A DNA stretch of 64,000 bases from Cryobacterium cheniae (GTDB lineage: Bacteria; Actinomycetota; Actinomycetes; Actinomycetales; Microbacteriaceae), in contig NZ_SOGN01000044.1 in the NCBI RefSeq assembly GCF_004403395.1, forward strand, positions 248,446 through 312,445, read 5' to 3'. How positions within the stretch are numbered: position 1 is the first letter of the stretch; the number at the start of each line of letters is the position of its first letter. Below, piece after piece: positions 30,255 through 38,363 of the stretch. The position numbers and the translations under genes are program-made. The notes under the pieces were generated by a model that ran no database searches, was not told the DNA's origin, and saw only the letters and a list, made by a program, of their open reading frames with translations.

Positions 30255-32204
30255 GTGAGCGATACCCCTGCCGATCCCATGGTCGGCCGTCTGATAGACG
30301 GTCGCTATCAGGTGCGCTCCCGGATCGCCCGCGGTGGCATGGCCACCGTCTACCTCGCGACGGACCTGCGCCTCGAACGTCGGGTCGCCATCAAGATCAT
30401 GCACGGGCACCTTGCCGACGACAACACGTTCAAGGCCCGCTTCGTGCAGGAGGCCCGCTCGGCCGCCCGGCTCGCCCATCCGAACGTCGTCAACGTCTAC
30501 GACCAGGGCCAGGACGCCGACATGGCCTACCTGGTCATGGAATACCTGCCCGGGATCACCCTGCGCGACCTGCTCAAGGACTACGGCCGTCTCACGAGTG
30601 AGCAGACGATGGACATCCTCGAGGCCGTGCTCGCCGGGCTCGCCGCCGCGCACAAGGCCGGGATCGTGCACCGCGACCTCAAACCCGAGAACGTTCTCCT
30701 GGCCGACGACGGCCGGATCAAGATCGGCGACTTCGGGCTGGCCCGCGCCGTCAACAACAACACGGCCACCGGGCAGGCACTGCTCGGCACCATCGCCTAC
30801 CTCTCCCCCGAACTCGTCACGCGGGGCATCGCGGATGCCCGCAGCGACATCTATGCGCTCGGCATCATGACCTACGAGATGCTCACCGGCGAGCAGCCCT
30901 ACGTGGGCGAAGCTCCCATGCAGATCGCTTATCAGCATGCGAACGACACCGTGCCGCAGCCGAGCGCGCGGGTAGCCACGATTCCGCACGAACTCGACGA
31001 GCTGGTGCTCTGGGCCACGGCCCGCGACCCTGAACAGCGCCCCAGGGACGCCCGCGTGATGCTTGACCAGCTGCTCGATTTGGATAAGCTCGTGCGCCCG
31101 GCTCCTCCGGTGTCCGGGCAGTCCGCGACCATGGTGATGCCCGGCGGCCTGTCCGCGGCTGTGGCCGACGCGGACACCCAGATCCTGGGTGGCGCCCCGC
31201 TCGCCGCCGCGGTGGCTGGCGTGGCCACGGCCGCTGCCACCGAACCTCCCGCCTCCACCACCCTCCTGACCAACACGGCCCGCAGACGCAGGCACCGCGG
31301 TTACTGGCTGTTCACGCTGGTGCTCATGCTGGCGGCCCTGGCCGGCGGAACCGGCTGGTTCTTCGGCAACGGCCCCGGGTCGGAAGTCCCCATTCCCGCT
31401 CTCACCTCGTCATCCCCCGAAGCCGCCACCGCCCAGCTGTCCGAACTCGGACTGGAGGCGGCACTCGGCACCGAGTTCAGCGGCACCGTCCCCGCCGGGC
31501 TCGTCTCGAGCACCAACCCCGACTCGGGCACTCGCGTGGCCAAGGGCAGCACGGTAACGCTCCGGGTGTCCCAGGGCCCGCAGCCGATCGTGCTGCCCGT
31601 ACTGGCCGGGCTGACAGCCGAGGCGGCCACATCCGCCGTGACCGAGCTGAAGGCCGGTATCGGCGCGACCGATTCCATGTTCGACGACACCGTGGAAACC
31701 GGCCTCGTCATCTCGGCCGCCCGTGAACTCGACGGAGCAGACGTCTCCCAGGGCGGGGACTATTTCGAGGGTATGAACGTCAACCTGGTGGTCTCCCTCG
31801 GCCCAGTGCCGGACGTGTCCGGCGAGTCGGTCGAGGACGCGACCGCGATCCTGGCGGAGAAGGAGCTGCTCGCCGTCACCGGCGATGAGGTCTTCAGCGA
31901 CTCCATCGGCGAGGGGAACGTCGTGCGTGCAGACCCCGTGAACGAGGGTCCGGTTCGCGTCGGCGACAGCTATTCCCTCACGGTCTCCCGCGGTCCGGAA
32001 CCCATCGTCATTCCCAATATCGTCGGCATGCCGTGGAACCAGGGCAAGCAGGTGCTCACCGATCTGGGGTTCAAGCTGAGCTACAACCTCGGCGCGGACG
32101 CCATCGCGCCGCTGCTGAGCGTCGCATCGACGGATCCCGTCGCCGGCACCGCCGTGCCCCCGAAGAGCACGATCACCCTCAAGCCGACGAACCCGTTCGG
32201 CTAG
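30255..32204 (+). CDS. PASTA-domain Ser/Thr protein kinase (PknL/PknB type)
   Basis: A 649-residue transmembrane kinase. The kinase domain covers about 17-275: glycine loop RIARGGMATVY, VAIK lysine K47, HRDLKPEN (D141), DFG (159-161) and the activation segment before GTIAYLSPE. A linker leads to one membrane segment (about 349-370). Four extracellular PASTA repeats then run to the end, starting near PIPALTSSSPEAA, LPVLAGLTAEAA, VPDVSGESVEDA and IPNIVGMPWNQG. PASTA repeats bind muropeptides or lipid II, so the kinase likely reports wall status to division proteins. Synteny with Rv2175c, DAHP synthase and fadD15 homologues points to PknL, though M. tuberculosis PknL lacks the PASTA repeats seen here. 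The start is GTG, predicted leaderless. Confidence 0.94.
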   Translation: MSDTPADPMVGRLIDGRYQVRSRIARGGMATVYLATDLRLERRVAIKIMHGHLADDNTFKARFVQEARSAARLAHPNVVNVYDQGQDADMAYLVMEYLPGITLRDLLKDYGRLTSEQTMDILEAVLAGLAAAHKAGIVHRDLKPENVLLADDGRIKIGDFGLARAVNNNTATGQALLGTIAYLSPELVTRGIADARSDIYALGIMTYEMLTGEQPYVGEAPMQIAYQHANDTVPQPSARVATIPHELDELVLWATARDPEQRPRDARVMLDQLLDLDKLVRPAPPVSGQSATMVMPGGLSAAVADADTQILGGAPLAAAVAGVATAAATEPPASTTLLTNTARRRRHRGYWLFTLVLMLAALAGGTGWFFGNGPGSEVPIPALTSSSPEAATAQLSELGLEAALGTEFSGTVPAGLVSSTNPDSGTRVAKGSTVTLRVSQGPQPIVLPVLAGLTAEAATSAVTELKAGIGATDSMFDDTVETGLVISAARELDGADVSQGGDYFEGMNVNLVVSLGPVPDVSGESVEDATAILAEKELLAVTGDEVFSDSIGEGNVVRADPVNEGPVRVGDSYSLTVSRGPEPIVIPNIVGMPWNQGKQVLTDLGFKLSYNLGADAIAPLLSVASTDPVAGTAVPPKSTITLKPTNPFG

Positions 32205-32234
32205 TCAGCCGCGCGCGTCCGGTGCGCGAGCGAG

Positions 32235-32287
32235 CACGCGAAAGTGCCCGTTCCGGTCGAGAGTGACCGGCGGAACGGGCATTCTCG
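32235..32287. repeat. Inverted repeat/hairpin with TGCCCGTTCCG arms
   Basis: TGCCCGTTCCG (32245-32255) and its exact complement CGGAACGGGCA (32271-32281) flank a short loop, with further pairing (GGTC/GACC) inside and partial pairing outside. It starts 41 bases after the kinase stop and could end transcription from either side, but has no T-tract. A 22-base segment (32235-32256) that includes the left arm recurs at 32560-32581 with one mismatch. Confidence 0.7.
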
Positions 32288-32559
32288 ACCGCACCCCGAT
32301 GCAGCACACGCCGGTACCTCCCGGCGCAGGATGTGACTTCCAGCGGACGTTCTACCGTGCGCCGAGCTCCACAGGGTGCGCCGCGGGCTAACGCAGCGAT
32401 TCGCGGCCGCATCGGACGACGGATGCCGGGCGTCACCCCTGACCCTCCGGTCCCCTCGCTCGGCGTGGCGCGCGTGCAGCGCCGTTCCGCGCGTGGCGTG
32501 CCACCCGCACAGCGGCGCACCTCCAGCGCAGCCCGGCAGCGGGCGCCGGGCCCTCGTAA

Positions 32560-32581
32560 CACGCGAGAGTGCCCGTTCCGG
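32560..32581. repeat. Direct copy of the 32235-32256 repeat
   Basis: Twenty-two bases ending GAGAGTGCCCGTTCCGG match 32235-32256 with a single difference (GAG for AAG). It lies 10 bases beyond the aroG stop. The recurrence at both ends of the gap suggests a small dispersed element or a duplicated terminator. Confidence 0.65.
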
Positions 32582-32591
32582 GGCCGGGTGT

Positions 32592-33962
32592 CTAGCGCGC
32601 GGCGAGCTCCTCGGCGACCAGGAACGCCAGCTCGAGCGACTGCATGTGGTTGAGTCGCGGGTCGCAAAGCGACTCGTAGCGCGTCGCCAGAGCAGCCTCG
32701 TCGATGTGCTCGGAACCACCCAGGCATTCCGTGACGTCGTCACCGGTGAGCTCGACGTGAACGCCGCCCGGGTGCGTGCCGACGCCGCGATGCGCTTCGA
32801 AGAAACCGCGCACCTCGTCGACGACATCGTCGAAACGACGTGTCTTGTAGCCGGTGGGCGTGGTCACGCCGTTGCCGTGCATCGGGTCCGTGACCCAGAG
32901 CGGCTTGGCGTCGCTGGCCTTGATGGCCTCGAGCAGCGGCGGCAGGGCGTCGCGCACCTTGTCGGCACCCATCCGGGTGATGAAGGTGAGACGGCCGGGC
33001 TCGCGGTTCGGGTCGAGTTTGTCGACCAGGCGCAGCATGTCGTCGGTGGACGTGCTCGGGCCGAGCTTGACCCCGATCGGGTTGCGCACCCGGGAAAGGA
33101 AGTCGACGTGAGCGCCGTCGAGGTCGCGCGTGCGCTCCCCGATCCAGATGAAGTGCGCTGAGGTGTTGTACGGCGTGCCGGTGCGGGAGTCGATCCGGGT
33201 CATTGGACGCTCGTAGTCCATCAACAGCCCCTCGTGGCTGGTGTAGAACTCGGTGCGGCGCATGGCCTCGAAGTCGGCGCCGCAGGCGATCATGAACTTG
33301 ATCGCCCGGTCGATCTCCTTGGCCACCTTCTCGTAGCGCTGGTTGGCCGGGTTCGCGGCGAAACCCTGGTTCCAGCTGTGCACCTGGCGCAGGTCGGCGA
33401 AGCCACCCTGGGTGAAAGCGCGAATGAGATTCAGGGTGGAGGCGGCGGTGTGGTAGCCCTTGACCAGGCGGGCCGGGTCGGCCTCGCGCGATTCGGGGTT
33501 GAAGTCGTAGCCATTGACGATGTCGCCGCGGTAGGCCGGCAGGGTGACCCCACCCCGGGTCTCGAAGTCGCTGGAGCGGGGCTTGGCGAACTGGCCGGCC
33601 ATCCGGCCCATCTTGATCACGGGCATCGACGCGCCGTACGTGAGCACGACAGCCATTTGCAGCACGGTCTTGACCCGGTTGCGGATCTGCTCCGCGGTGG
33701 CGCCGCTGAAAGTCTCGGCGCAGTCGCCGCCCTGCAGCAGGAAGGCATGACCGCTGGCGGCCTCGGCGAGCCGGTCCCGCAGGATGTCGACTTCGCCGGC
33801 GAACACGAGCGGAGGCTGAGTTGACAATTCAGCGGATGCCGAGGCAACCGCATCCGCGTCGGGCCAGGTCGGCTGCTGCTTTATCGGGAGGGTGCGCCAA
33901 TAGTCCAGGCCGGCAACCACAGCTCGATCTGCGAGGACGACTGGTTCGGTCGGGTCTACCAC
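32592..33962 (-). CDS. aroG: 3-deoxy-7-phosphoheptulonate synthase, class II
   Basis: The 456-residue class II (plant/mycobacterial type) DAHP synthase catalyses the first step of the shikimate pathway, from phosphoenolpyruvate and erythrose 4-phosphate. Typical segments are LLQGGDCAETF, KMGRMAGQFAKPRS, RGDIVNGYDF, DYERPMTRID and WVTDPMHGNG, which hold the metal and substrate residues. The M. tuberculosis homologue Rv2178c lies in the same neighbourhood. The start is GTG, with AAAGGA about 8 bases upstream. A short AT-rich gap of 93 bases separates it from the acyltransferase gene, with a TAGAAT that could be a -10 box. Confidence 0.96.
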   Translation of the reverse strand: MVDPTEPVVLADRAVVAGLDYWRTLPIKQQPTWPDADAVASASAELSTQPPLVFAGEVDILRDRLAEAASGHAFLLQGGDCAETFSGATAEQIRNRVKTVLQMAVVLTYGASMPVIKMGRMAGQFAKPRSSDFETRGGVTLPAYRGDIVNGYDFNPESREADPARLVKGYHTAASTLNLIRAFTQGGFADLRQVHSWNQGFAANPANQRYEKVAKEIDRAIKFMIACGADFEAMRRTEFYTSHEGLLMDYERPMTRIDSRTGTPYNTSAHFIWIGERTRDLDGAHVDFLSRVRNPIGVKLGPSTSTDDMLRLVDKLDPNREPGRLTFITRMGADKVRDALPPLLEAIKASDAKPLWVTDPMHGNGVTTPTGYKTRRFDDVVDEVRGFFEAHRGVGTHPGGVHVELTGDDVTECLGGSEHIDEAALATRYESLCDPRLNHMQSLELAFLVAEELAAR

Positions 33963-34055
33963 GGGACTATTCCTTTTTTCTTTGGTCCGACGCGAAAAAA
34001 CCGCGTGCGTGACTGCGGGGGCAGGGCCTTCCGGCCATTCGGCAACCCCCTGATT

Positions 34056-34745
34056 CTATCGGGTCAGGTTGGCACGCTTTTCTTTGACGCTGGTCGCGTA
34101 GACGTCCACGTACTCCTGCCGGCTCAGAGCCTGCAACTCGTACATCAGCTCGTCGGTCACGGAGCGGAGCACGAAACGGTCCCCCTCCATGCCGTCGAAA
34201 CGGCTGAAGTCGAGGGGTTCACCGATCACGATGCCGATCCGGCGCACCTTCGGGATGCGGGTGCCCGTCGGCATCGCCTTCTCGGTGTCGATCATGGCCA
34301 CGGGGATGACCGGGACCTCAGCCTCGAGCACCATGCGTGCCACGCCTGTGCGGCCGCGGTACATTTTGGCGTCGGGACTGCGGGTACCCTCCGGGTAGAT
34401 CCCGAGCACGCCACCGGCACCCAGGACGCGCAGGCCGGTGTTGAGCGAGTCCTCGGAGGCCTTGCCGCCCGACCGGTCGATCGGCAGCTGGCCGGTGGCC
34501 TTGAAGAACTGGCGGGTCGCCCATCCTTTGAGTCCCTTGCCCGTGAAGTACTCGCTCTTGGCCAGGAAGACGACCCGCCGCGGCACAACCAAAGGCAGGA
34601 AGACCGAGTCGATGAACGACAGGTGATTGCTCGCGAGGATCACACCGCCCTCTTTGGGGATGTTCTCGAGCCCGACCACCCAGGGCCGGAAGATGGCCAG
34701 CAGCAGAGGGCCGATGACAATGTTTTTCATGAGCCAGTAGAACAT
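34056..34745 (-). CDS. PlsC-type 1-acylglycerol-3-phosphate acyltransferase
   Basis: A 229-residue membrane-associated acyltransferase with the canonical motifs NHLSFID (40-46), YPEGTRSPD (117-125) and VPVIPVAM. It would convert lysophosphatidate to phosphatidate or acylate a related lipid. The synteny partner in M. tuberculosis is Rv2182c. The ATG has the ribosome site GAGGGAG. It follows the glucokinase gene after 27 bases and precedes aroG. Confidence 0.92.
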   Translation of the reverse strand: MFYWLMKNIVIGPLLLAIFRPWVVGLENIPKEGGVILASNHLSFIDSVFLPLVVPRRVVFLAKSEYFTGKGLKGWATRQFFKATGQLPIDRSGGKASEDSLNTGLRVLGAGGVLGIYPEGTRSPDAKMYRGRTGVARMVLEAEVPVIPVAMIDTEKAMPTGTRIPKVRRIGIVIGEPLDFSRFDGMEGDRFVLRSVTDELMYELQALSRQEYVDVYATSVKEKRANLTR

Positions 34746-34772
34746 CGTTGCTCCCTCGGTAACCCGGAAAGC

Positions 34773-35720
34773 CTACTGCGCTAAGACGTGTTTCCGCGCC
34801 AGGTCGGCTGCTCCGACTACTCCGGCGTCGTTGACGAGCTGTGCGATGGCGAATTCGGCCTCGGGGTGAAAGCCCCTGGCCGGCAGGTTTTCGAGGTAGG
34901 CGGCACGGATGGGCTCGAGCAGCAGCTCGCCGGCAGCGGCGACTCCCCCGCCGAAGACGAAGATCTGCGGGTCGAGCACCGCCGCCAGGCTGGAGCAGGC
35001 CTGCCCGAGCGAGCCGCCCAGCTGCCGCAGTGCGGCCAGAGCGCCGTTGTCGCCCTCCTGGATCAGACGACCGACCTCCTTGCCGGTCAGCTTGCCCTTG
35101 CGTTCACGGGCGGCCGCGAGGCCGAGGCCGATTCCGCCGGCATCCGCCATCTCGGTGGCAATACGCAGAAGGGCCCGGCCCGAGCCGTACTGCTCGATGC
35201 AGCCGTGGGCACCGCAGCCGCAGAGTCGTCCACCCGGCACCACACGCAGGTGCCCGAGTTCGGCGGCACAGCCGAAGCCGCCGCGGAACAGGCGGCTGTT
35301 GGCGACGATCGCCCCACCCACGCCGGTGCCGATGGTGAGCGTGACCATGTCGCTGTAGCCGCGGCCGGCTCCGAAGGTGAATTCCGCCCAGCCGGCGGCG
35401 TTCGCGTCGTTCTCGATCAGAATGGGCATCTCAAGCCGGGCTTCGAGGGTGGCCCGGAGCGGTTCGTGGCGCCAGTTGACGTTGGGCCCGTAGTAAACGG
35501 TGGACTGGGCGGCGTCGATGAAGCCGGCCGCGGCGATCCCGGCCGCTACGACCTCCTCGCCCTCGGAGAGGTCGGTGATCATCTCGACCACGGCGTCCTC
35601 GATCCCGCGAGGATCACTCGCGGTGGTCGGGCGTCGATCCGAGCGGATGATCGTTCCGAGTTCGTCGACCAGGGCCGCGGCGATTTTAGTGCCGCCGATG
35701 TCGATACCAATGGCGTGCAC
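34773..35720 (-). CDS. ROK family glucokinase
   Basis: A 315-residue sugar kinase. The ATP phosphate loop is DIGGTK (7-12), the zinc motif is CGCGAHGCIEQYGSG, and the sugar site includes ENDANAAGWAE. Length and motifs match actinobacterial ROK glucokinases, which phosphorylate glucose in the cytoplasm. The start is the GTG giving (M)HAIGIDIGG. The longer frame upstream encodes a basic stretch unlike the family. ROK members with a helix-turn-helix are repressors, but none is present here. Polyphosphate use cannot be judged from sequence. Confidence 0.9.
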   Translation of the reverse strand: MHAIGIDIGGTKIAAALVDELGTIIRSDRRPTTASDPRGIEDAVVEMITDLSEGEEVVAAGIAAAGFIDAAQSTVYYGPNVNWRHEPLRATLEARLEMPILIENDANAAGWAEFTFGAGRGYSDMVTLTIGTGVGGAIVANSRLFRGGFGCAAELGHLRVVPGGRLCGCGAHGCIEQYGSGRALLRIATEMADAGGIGLGLAAARERKGKLTGKEVGRLIQEGDNGALAALRQLGGSLGQACSSLAAVLDPQIFVFGGGVAAAGELLLEPIRAAYLENLPARGFHPEAEFAIAQLVNDAGVVGAADLARKHVLAQ

Positions 35721-35894
35721 AGAGGACTTCTTTCGTCGATGGATGAAGCGAAACGCTCGGCACGGCGAACAGGGAAGCCGGTGCATCCACCTAGAGTGTA
35801 GTGAATCAAGACACTGCCAGGCGAAACGTGCGCTTTCACGTACCGACGTGGGTAGAGTGGGGCGACTTGCCCGCCCGGTACCAGAGGAGTTACC

Positions 35895-37727
35895 GTGAAA
35901 CAGTACGATATGCCCGCCAGCGTTGCCGCAGACCCACCAGCCAATGTCACCGATCTTCTGGTCGACCGCGTCGCGGCGACGCCCGACTCCGTGCTGTTCT
36001 CATTGCCGAGCAACGGGGGCTGGACACCCGTCACCACGTCGGAGTTCCACGCGCAGGTCGTCGCGTTGGCGAAGGGATTCGTCGCGGCCGGTATCCAGCC
36101 CGGCGACAAGATCGGCCTGATGTGCAAGACCCGCTACGAGTGGACGTTGATCGACTTCGCCACCTGGTTCGCCGGTGCCGTGCTCGTCCCCGTCTACGAG
36201 ACCAGCTCACCCACTCAGATCCAGTGGATCCTGGGCGACTCCGACGCGGCCGCAGTGATAGTCGAAACCGCCGAGCACTTCTCCCGCTTCGACGAGGTGC
36301 ACCCCGAACTCGGCAGCGTGCAGAAGGTTTGGCAGATCGACCTCGGTGACCTCGACAAGCTCACCGCGTCCGGAGTCGACGTGCCGGATGCCGAAATCGA
36401 GCGCCGCCGGTCTCTCGCCGTGGGTTCGGACATCGCCACGCTGATCTATACCTCGGGTTCCACAGGCCGCCCCAAGGGTTGTGTGCTCACCCACTCCAAC
36501 TTCGTCGAGACGTCACGCAACTCGGCGGTGGCCCTGAAAGAGGTGGTCAGTGACGCGAACGGCGCGTCCACGCTGCTGTTCATCACCACCGCGCACGTTT
36601 TCGCCCGGTTCATCTCCGTGCTCTGCGTGCACGCCGGCGTGCGCGTCGGCCACCAGCCCGACACCCGGAAGCTGCTCGAATCGCTCGGCACCTTCAAACC
36701 GACCTTCCTGCTCGCCGTGCCGCGGGTGTTCGAGAAGGTCTACAACTCCGCCGAACAGAAGGCGACGGCCGCGGGCCGAGGCAATATCTTCGAGGCGGCC
36801 GCCCAGGTCGCCGTCGATCACTCGGTGCTGCTCGACCAGGGCAAGAGCATCCCGCTCATGCTGAAGCTCAAGTTCATGCTCTTCGACCGGCTGGTGTACA
36901 GCAAGCTGCGCGCCGCCATGGGCGGCAACGTGAAGTACGCCGTCTCCGGTTCGGCTCCCCTCGGCATGCACCTCGGCCACTTCTACCACAGCCTGGGAAT
37001 CAAGATCCTGGAGGGCTACGGCCTCACCGAGACAACCGCGCCGACCACCGTGGGCCTGGCCACCAAGTTCAAGATCGGCACCGTCGGCCCGCCCCTTCCC
37101 GGAGTCTCGGTGCGCGTTCTGGACGACGGAGAGATCGAGGTCAAGGGCGTCAACGTCTTCAAGGAGTACTGGAAGAATCCCGAGGCCACCGCAGCGACCT
37201 TCAACGAAGGCTGGCTGCGCACCGGTGACATCGGCGCCATGGACGGTGACGGCTTCCTCACCATCACCGGGCGCAAGAAGGAGATCATCGTCACCGCCGG
37301 CGGCAAGAACGTCGCCCCGGCGGCGTTGGAGGACCCGATCCGGTCCAATCCGCTGATCGGCCAGGTGGTGGTCGTCGGCGATCGCAAGCCCTTCATCGCC
37401 GCGCTGGTCACGCTCGACCCCGACATGCTCGCGGTCTGGTTGAACAACAACGGTGAGGATGCGGCCATGACGCTGGCCGAGGCATCCGTCAACCCGAAGG
37501 TGCTCGCCGAGGTTCAGCGTGCCGTCGACCACGCCAACGACCACGTCTCCCGGGCGGAGTCGATCCGCAAGTTCACGGTGCTGACCACCGAACTCACCGA
37601 GGCGGCGGGGTACCTGACCCCGAAGATGAGCATCAAGCGGGACATCATCCTGCGGGACTTCGCCGACCAGATCGAGGGGATGTACGCGGGCGCCCCGGTG
37701 ACCGGGTCGAACCCGGTCAATAGCTAG
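35895..37727 (+). CDS. Long-chain fatty acid-CoA ligase (FadD15 type)
   Basis: A 610-residue adenylate-forming enzyme. The AMP-binding motif is YTSGSTGRPKGCVLTHS, followed by GYGLTETTAPTT, the hinge TGDIGAMDGDGFLTITGR, and the C-terminal catalytic lysine region near YLTPKMSIKRD. It activates fatty acids to acyl-CoA, probably for membrane lipid synthesis given the nearby acyltransferase gene. The GTG start has GAGGAG about 6 bases upstream. TAGAGT at 35853-35858 may be the -10 box. The gene ends just before a strong bidirectional terminator. Confidence 0.94.
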   Translation: MKQYDMPASVAADPPANVTDLLVDRVAATPDSVLFSLPSNGGWTPVTTSEFHAQVVALAKGFVAAGIQPGDKIGLMCKTRYEWTLIDFATWFAGAVLVPVYETSSPTQIQWILGDSDAAAVIVETAEHFSRFDEVHPELGSVQKVWQIDLGDLDKLTASGVDVPDAEIERRRSLAVGSDIATLIYTSGSTGRPKGCVLTHSNFVETSRNSAVALKEVVSDANGASTLLFITTAHVFARFISVLCVHAGVRVGHQPDTRKLLESLGTFKPTFLLAVPRVFEKVYNSAEQKATAAGRGNIFEAAAQVAVDHSVLLDQGKSIPLMLKLKFMLFDRLVYSKLRAAMGGNVKYAVSGSAPLGMHLGHFYHSLGIKILEGYGLTETTAPTTVGLATKFKIGTVGPPLPGVSVRVLDDGEIEVKGVNVFKEYWKNPEATAATFNEGWLRTGDIGAMDGDGFLTITGRKKEIIVTAGGKNVAPAALEDPIRSNPLIGQVVVVGDRKPFIAALVTLDPDMLAVWLNNNGEDAAMTLAEASVNPKVLAEVQRAVDHANDHVSRAESIRKFTVLTTELTEAAGYLTPKMSIKRDIILRDFADQIEGMYAGAPVTGSNPVNS

Positions 37728-37739
37728 AGCGTTCCGCGA

Positions 37740-37787
37740 GACACGAAGAGGCCCCGTCGTCACCGGACGACGGGGCCTCTTCGTGTC
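37740..37787. terminator. Bidirectional terminator between fadD and def
   Basis: A perfect 22-bp stem (left arm 37740-37761, right arm 37766-37787) with the 4-base loop ACCG. It lies between the converging acyl-CoA ligase and deformylase genes, 13 and 16 bases from their stops. It lacks a T-tract but is very stable, and serves both directions. Confidence 0.85.
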
Positions 37788-37802
37788 CTGCGAACGTGGA
37801 GG

Positions 37803-38312
37803 TCAGAACCAGGTCGACTCGCGGACCTCCTTCATGGCGGCCCGCCGATTCTCCTTGTCGAGGCGGTCCAGGTAGAGCAGACCGTCGAGGTGGTCCGTCT
37901 CGTGCTGCAGCGCCTGGGCCATGATGCCGGTGCCGGAGAGCTCGACCGCCGCGCCGTCGAGGTCGATTCCACTCACCCGGGCGAACGGGTACCTCGTGGT
38001 GGGATACCAGAGGCCCGGCACCGAGAGGCAGCCCTCGTCGACGAGTTCGGGCTCCCCCGAGACCTCCACGAGGACCGGGTTGAGGATGTACCCGATCCTG
38101 CCATCGACGTTGAAGCTGAACGCGCGCAGATTCACGCCGATCTGGGAGGCCGCGACGCCTGCCCGGCCGGGCAGGCGCACGCTGTCGACCAGGTCCTCGA
38201 CCAGGCTCCTCACCCGGGCATCGATCATGTCGATCGGGTCGGAGACGGTTTTGAGGACGGGATCTCCGAGGAGACGGATCTGGCGCTCAGGCAAGTGAGG
38301 ACTCCAAGTCAT
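37803..38312 (-). CDS. def: Peptide deformylase (divergent)
   Basis: A 169-residue metalloenzyme that removes the formyl group from nascent proteins. Motif 2 EGCLSVPG and motif 3 HETDH are canonical and supply the metal-binding Cys and two His. Motif 1 reads RAGVAASQ where GVGLAAPQ is usual, so its first Gly is replaced. The ATG at 38312 lacks a ribosome site. A TTG at 38294 ([15 protein letters not shown]) has GGAG 7 bases upstream and would start where other deformylases do, so it may be the true start. It could be a secondary deformylase rather than the housekeeping one. Confidence 0.88.
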   Translation of the reverse strand: MTWSPHLPERQIRLLGDPVLKTVSDPIDMIDARVRSLVEDLVDSVRLPGRAGVAASQIGVNLRAFSFNVDGRIGYILNPVLVEVSGEPELVDEGCLSVPGLWYPTTRYPFARVSGIDLDGAAVELSGTGIMAQALQHETDHLDGLLYLDRLDKENRRAAMKEVRESTWF

Positions 38313-38363
38313 TGATGCGGTGGTGCGGGGCGGTGTGTCCGATCGGGTCAGCCTCTCATCACC

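Larger units (their letters stand above)
32205..32591. other. 387-base gap between convergent kinase and aroG genes, with repeats
   Basis: This is the only gap above 300 bases. I found no credible gene in it. It holds a hairpin (32245-32281) and a third copy of the same motif near the aroG stop (32560-32581). The rest (about 32290-32555) is very GC-rich sequence with no long frame showing normal codon use, and may be decayed coding or repeat DNA. Confidence 0.6.

Noticed and set aside
32179-32827. Frames of 180-210 codons in the kinase-aroG gap
   Set aside because: They are dominated by Arg and Ala, run into aroG in the wrong frame and show no motif or ribosome site.
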